A stretch of DNA of 34,988 nucleotides from a virus: the IMG/VR virus record IMGVR_UViG_3300046533_000103, positions 1 to 34,988 of that record; one strand, 5' to 3'. The notes under the pieces are model-generated. The model was given only the letters and a program-made list of their open reading frames with translations, was not told the DNA's origin and did not search any database. This document shows positions 32,029 through 34,988 of the stretch, in pieces. A program made the position numbers and the translations under genes. Within the stretch, counting starts at the first letter, position 1, and each line of letters begins with the position of its first letter.

Positions 32029-33783
32029 CTACCAGTATGCAGCTCTTACCACAGCAGAATTAGGACCGATCATTGGCATAGGTATTGGTTGAGCAAAAGC
32101 AGGTACTTGTTCTGTTACTGCGGCAGGTAAGATAACGTATGTATCGCCGGCTGCGGATGCAGTTGCCCCGTTGTAAGTAACTGTAACGTTACCGCCACTG
32201 GCTAATGCACCAGACCCACAGTCATCTACAAAGATACGGAAGCGCAATCGCTGACCTGCTGAAATGGATGTATCATCACCGGATACCCATGCAAAGTAAG
32301 CCGTATCAGAGATGTTAAGCTCGCCTACTAATCCGTATGTCGTGATCGCTTCAACGTTTGCAATCCCCCACACTGTAGCTCCTGAACCATCTCCTGCTGT
32401 AATAGCAATCTCTGCTTTGAGGCTTGCATTTAAGGTAGCGGCTGCTTCTAGGCCACGAATGTTAAACTTGGCTTTACCACCCAACGAAAAGGCATTCAAT
32501 GGTGGTGTATACCATTCGATTGCAGTACCACCTGAGGTTGCAGTTACTTGGATCGGTGTTACTGGCCCTGATGTAGCGTTCGTGACTGAGTTTACAGAAC
32601 CAGTACCAGGAGTTGTGAGTGCTTTCTTTTCAGTAGCACTACCTGGATTGATTGTTTCGGCGGTGTCGGTCAGGTAGTAGGTAGAAACCGAGCCAGCTAC
32701 CGACAAACCGAGCCAGTTATTTCCACCCGTCTCTGGTGTCCAGGTACTACCATTCCAACTATCAAATGCATTCCAACCTGTAGGTGATGAAGAAGAAACC
32801 CTAAGCCCAAAGGAGTTCACGCTGTCAATACCTCCTGTGCGCCTAAAGACAATCCAATATCTCGTTCCTACTACTAATGCGACATTACAGTTCCATGCAT
32901 AGAGAGTCGAAGTTGTCGTAAGAGAACTTCCTGCTACTGTCGTTACGGACCCTAAAACAGTCCCGGATGGGACTCCCGCACTATCTCCTTGAACTTCAAC
33001 AATCATGTTGTCAGTAGGTGATCCAGCTTTGTACGCAAACGCTGTAACTAATCCCAAAGTACCAAACGAGGAAACGAATGACTGGGCTAACATCGTGCGA
33101 CCACTCGCTGCTCCAAGAGCGACATTGGCGTTTTGTGTTCCCAGTGAACTCTGCTCAGGGCCAGGAGGATCGCCAGCAGACTCAAACGTTAGGTTCTCGG
33201 TGAACTGTATCCATGAATCACCTGCTGTTGATGCTGTGCTGCGATCATAATAAAATCTAGCCGGACCGGGACTAGCCATTGTTCCTGCATCATCGAAGTA
33301 AATGCGGATACGTAATCTATCTCCACGTTTACATGCTGTTGATGTTGGGGTAGCAGTAAAGTTAGCAGCAATAGGAGTCGTTAATGCCTCTTCGGTTATC
33401 CTAGCTGATTTAACGATCTGTGTTAATGTTCCATTAGCACCATCAATTTTCTCAATTACAAAATTAACAGCAACATTATCATTCATCGACGTCTCTGCTG
33501 CCCAGAGATTCGCAGTCACCGTTCCACTAATTGTAAAATCTCCACTGAGCGGTTCACTAATCCACTCAGCAGGTTGAACAGTAGAGATACCAATTACTTC
33601 CAAACCATTTGTAGGTCCTGTCACAGTAGTTACTGAGGATGCTCTATTGCCTGTTGTATCTACACCACGTGATTCGGACAATGCCAGTGCCTCCCAAAAT
33701 ACAGCAGTTCCTATGAGGTTAGCATCGTTATTTCCTCGGTGTATCGAAGCCTTAGCACTCGTAAACCACATCTGTTTAGCCAT
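32029..33783 (-). CDS. 584-residue virion protein with duplicated flanking domain
   Basis: A beta-rich protein of three parts. Residues about 60-200 and about 390-560 are related domains: each has an opening PAEWISEPLSGDFTISG / TAIEWYTPPLNAFSLGG, a middle RGDRLRIRIYFDD / AGQRLRFRIFVDD, and a closing STASTAGDSWIQF / ATASAAGDTYVIL. The central part (about 215-375) is a different beta sandwich with GRTMLAQSFVSS and RYWIVFRRTGG, like the choice-of-anchor/LamG-like domains. The protein is probably a tail or capsid appendage. The start overlaps the preceding gene by 8 nt. The duplication is seen directly; the function is inferred from context. Confidence 0.68.
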   Translation of the reverse strand: MAKQMWFTSAKASIHRGNNDANLIGTAVFWEALALSESRGVDTTGNRASSVTTVTGPTNGLEVIGISTVQPAEWISEPLSGDFTISGTVTANLWAAETSMNDNVAVNFVIEKIDGANGTLTQIVKSARITEEALTTPIAANFTATPTSTACKRGDRLRIRIYFDDAGTMASPGPARFYYDRSTASTAGDSWIQFTENLTFESAGDPPGPEQSSLGTQNANVALGAASGRTMLAQSFVSSFGTLGLVTAFAYKAGSPTDNMIVEVQGDSAGVPSGTVLGSVTTVAGSSLTTTSTLYAWNCNVALVVGTRYWIVFRRTGGIDSVNSFGLRVSSSSPTGWNAFDSWNGSTWTPETGGNNWLGLSVAGSVSTYYLTDTAETINPGSATEKKALTTPGTGSVNSVTNATSGPVTPIQVTATSGGTAIEWYTPPLNAFSLGGKAKFNIRGLEAAATLNASLKAEIAITAGDGSGATVWGIANVEAITTYGLVGELNISDTAYFAWVSGDDTSISAGQRLRFRIFVDDCGSGALASGGNVTVTYNGATASAAGDTYVILPAAVTEQVPAFAQPIPMPMIGPNSAVVRAAYW

Positions 33784-33982
33784 TATGCCACCACCTATGC
33801 TTACGTGTACCTACCACATACCAAGGCGGCCAACCATCAATGCGGAACCATATCCGTTGATAGAGTGGGGTATTCCTAGTGTCGATCATTTTCTCGAGCG
33901 TGCGGATACGCTCCGCTTGGGTTTCGACATTCACCCACAGTGAGGATATCTCGGCCTGTGCACTAGGGTCACGTATGGTCAT
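33776..33982 (-). CDS. Hypothetical 68-residue protein
   Basis: A small protein from ATG 33982 (MTIRDPSAQAEISSLWVNVETQAERIRTLEKM), chosen because the longer reading to 34009 uses TTG and lies inside the preceding gene. The first half is a coiled-coil-like helix. The second half is rich in Trp, Arg and Lys (RIWFRIDGWPPWYVVG). It might be an oligomerisation or attachment adaptor for the large virion protein whose ATG overlaps its stop by 8 nt. No family is recognised. Confidence 0.55.
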   Translation of the reverse strand: MTIRDPSAQAEISSLWVNVETQAERIRTLEKMIDTRNTPLYQRIWFRIDGWPPWYVVGTRKHRWWHNG

Positions 33983-33986
33983 AGGG

Positions 33987-34283
33987 CTAACTAACCAGCT
34001 CAATCCCAAACGGACCCAACCGTGGCGTTTCTGAGCCTACTGTAAAGTGAACGAACAAACGGAAGTTAACGTCGGGTGCCGCCGGCCATGTTGTTGTATT
34101 TACTAGGCAGTAAATGACCATGCCGGTAGCACTAGCAGCTACGTTAGTAACTACAGCAGTTCCGTCTAGTTTCGTAACATCGAACTGTGGACTACTGCTT
34201 GCAAGGTTTGTAATAGCACCTGAGCTATCAACTACAGTTACTTGCACACTCTCGATAGTTCCTCTGACGAGTCTAATTGACAT
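33987..34283 (-). CDS. Small structural protein, paralogue of 26763-27074
   Basis: A 98-residue beta-rich protein that begins with MSIRLVRGTIESVQVTVVD and ends with FTVGSETPRLGPFGIELVS. The end resembles that of the protein encoded at 26763-27074. The size and strand pattern suggest an immunoglobulin-like or BppU-like N-terminal domain, a type used to join fibres to virions. The ATG overlaps the preceding gene by 11 nt. The role is inferred; there is no direct evidence. Confidence 0.58.
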   Translation of the reverse strand: MSIRLVRGTIESVQVTVVDSSGAITNLASSSPQFDVTKLDGTAVVTNVAASATGMVIYCLVNTTTWPAAPDVNFRLFVHFTVGSETPRLGPFGIELVS

Positions 34284-34611
34284 TTAAGACCGCCGATACC
34301 CATCGTTGGCTATCAACAGAGTCCATAAAGCGACCTGTTGTTTCAGCTGGTGCGAGACTCCATTTACCTACCAAGTCCCCCACAGGAGTGATGTTCAGGA
34401 TCAATACTGCTGGGATAGGGGTTTCACTAGCTGTACCTACGTCAGGCATTTGGTATTTAATGTTAACCTGGTCAGTCCCAGCTCCTGTATCCAGGGTTGT
34501 TGAGCCTGACTTGGTAGAAAGGTCTGTAGCCGACCCAGTGTCAGGGGATATGTATTTTATACTGTATGTTTCTAGTTCAGACCCTGCATCACTACTTGAT
34601 ACGCTTGACAT
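34273..34611 (-). CDS. Virion protein carrying the DTGT-type repeat
   Basis: A 112-residue protein. The first 65 residues hold about four copies of the repeat seen in the 1421-residue protein (SSDAGSELET, SPDTGSATDL, LDTGAGTDQV, PDVGTASETP). The remainder (ILNITPVGDLVGKWSLAPAETTG) is a short beta segment, and the end overlaps the next gene by 11 nt. It looks like a shortened relative of the large fibre protein, either a split-off fragment or a partner built from the same unit. The repeat similarity is seen directly. Confidence 0.65.
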   Translation of the reverse strand: MSSVSSSDAGSELETYSIKYISPDTGSATDLSTKSGSTTLDTGAGTDQVNIKYQMPDVGTASETPIPAVLILNITPVGDLVGKWSLAPAETTGRFMDSVDSQRWVSAVLNVN

Positions 34612-34629
34612 GGCAAGAGGTTGTGTAAG

Positions 34630-34988
34630 TTACGAGAATGTAATCTGACCAGTAAGGGTCCACGTTCCAGTAGCCTTCGTACCGAGAGCGGCTACCTTAC
34701 GGTTAAGGTTAGTCGTACCAGTGGTGAATCCCGAACCCGATGCAGTAGTAGCACCAGCAGAGATGCTCCACTCTGCCCAAACGTAGTTAGCCTCAGTCGT
34801 AGTAAAGTCAGACTGGAAGGATGAGGTCTGTGAGGAACGGGAAGGGAACGTAGAGTTCATGGCCTTATAGAACCTGTTTGTAGCAGCCTGCAATTCAGTC
34901 TGTGTAGCTGCCTCTGCGGTAGAAGAATCTCCCACACCAAGGAAGGAGTTACCCGTAGACCAAGGGTTGCCTGCTGTCTGGTTGTTCG
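34630..34988 (-). CDS. Partial virion protein, continues past window
   Basis: The frame is open to the last base of the window (NNQTAGNPWSTGNSFLGVGD ... reads through the edge), so the N-terminus is missing. A GTG at 34935 is probably internal and not the start. The visible part has a helical ELQAATNRFYKAM segment followed by a beta region ending GTKATGTWTLTGQITFS. I recall this general pattern (LGVGDSST, then WxEW, then GTWTLT) from small virion proteins of actinophages. It lies 18 bases upstream of the repeat-bearing gene. Function is not established. Confidence 0.6.
   Translation of the reverse strand, partial: NNQTAGNPWSTGNSFLGVGDSSTAEAATQTELQAATNRFYKAMNSTFPSRSSQTSSFQSDFTTTEANYVWAEWSISAGATTASGSGFTTGTTNLNRKVAALGTKATGTWTLTGQITFS

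Larger units (their letters stand above)
460..34385. repeat. Dispersed exact 7-mer CCCACAG (at least 24 copies)
   Basis: Plus-strand CCCACAG begins at 460, 2401, 3644, 5946, 7596, 12090, 14573, 16463, 19135, 24620, 26720, 29370, 30336, 32215, 33934 and 34379. The complement CTGTGGG begins at 1094, 5742, 12692, 18854, 24036, 26695, 26816 and 30436. Bases on either side are not conserved. About 3-4 copies are expected by chance. Most lie inside genes, in both orientations. Three copies fall within 26695-26822, around the start of the terminase gene. Confidence 0.7.

Overview
The window is a continuous stretch of a tailed double-stranded DNA phage genome with siphovirus architecture: long non-contractile tail genes, an HK97-type head module and a DUF935-type portal. 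No host chromosome genes are visible. Several features point to a phage of an actinobacterium: the C2H2-like 'DGRRC' small protein next to a RuvC-like resolvase, the short head-tail connector family, an NlpC/P60 endolysin with an N-terminal peptidoglycan-binding domain, and hairpin terminators without T-tracts. Base composition is moderate rather than GC-rich. The host assignment is inference.

The left 4.5 kb (plus strand) is a replication and small-gene module. It holds an unknown protein cut by the window edge, a family A DNA polymerase carrying an N-terminal family-4 uracil-DNA-glycosylase-like domain, small genes, a GC-rich structured island (3019-3127), a zinc-finger-like protein, a RuvC-like Holliday junction resolvase, two small unknowns and a 25-residue membrane peptide. 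The module ends at 4545-4657, where two strong back-to-back hairpins separate it from the opposing strand.

Everything from 34988 down to 4658 is on the minus strand. It is packed with 1-, 4- or 8-nt overlaps (many TAATG junctions) and reads as one long late operon. In transcription order it contains: decoration or appendage genes, including a 1421-residue fibre-like protein with about 35 DTGT-type repeats and a LamG-like domain; terminase large subunit; portal; protease-scaffold fusion; head decoration; major capsid; connectors; tail terminator; major tail; tail assembly chaperones with a programmed -1 frameshift (A_AAT_TTT); a 1415-residue tape measure; tail-tip proteins; a group of three proteins sharing one C-terminal domain; and the lysis cassette (endolysin, a TTG-started one-helix protein, a membrane-anchored collagen-like protein and a coiled-coil protein).

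The most unusual signals are these: an exact 7-mer, CCCACAG, found at least 24 times by eye on both strands against roughly 3-4 expected; the GC-rich foldable island between early genes; the UDG-like/polymerase fusion with altered glycosylase motifs; the repeat-rich fibre protein and a second gene carrying the same repeat; and the collagen-like lysis-cassette protein. No integrase, repressor, tRNA, CRISPR array, insertion sequence or small terminase is visible. No gene-free stretch exceeds about 125 bases.
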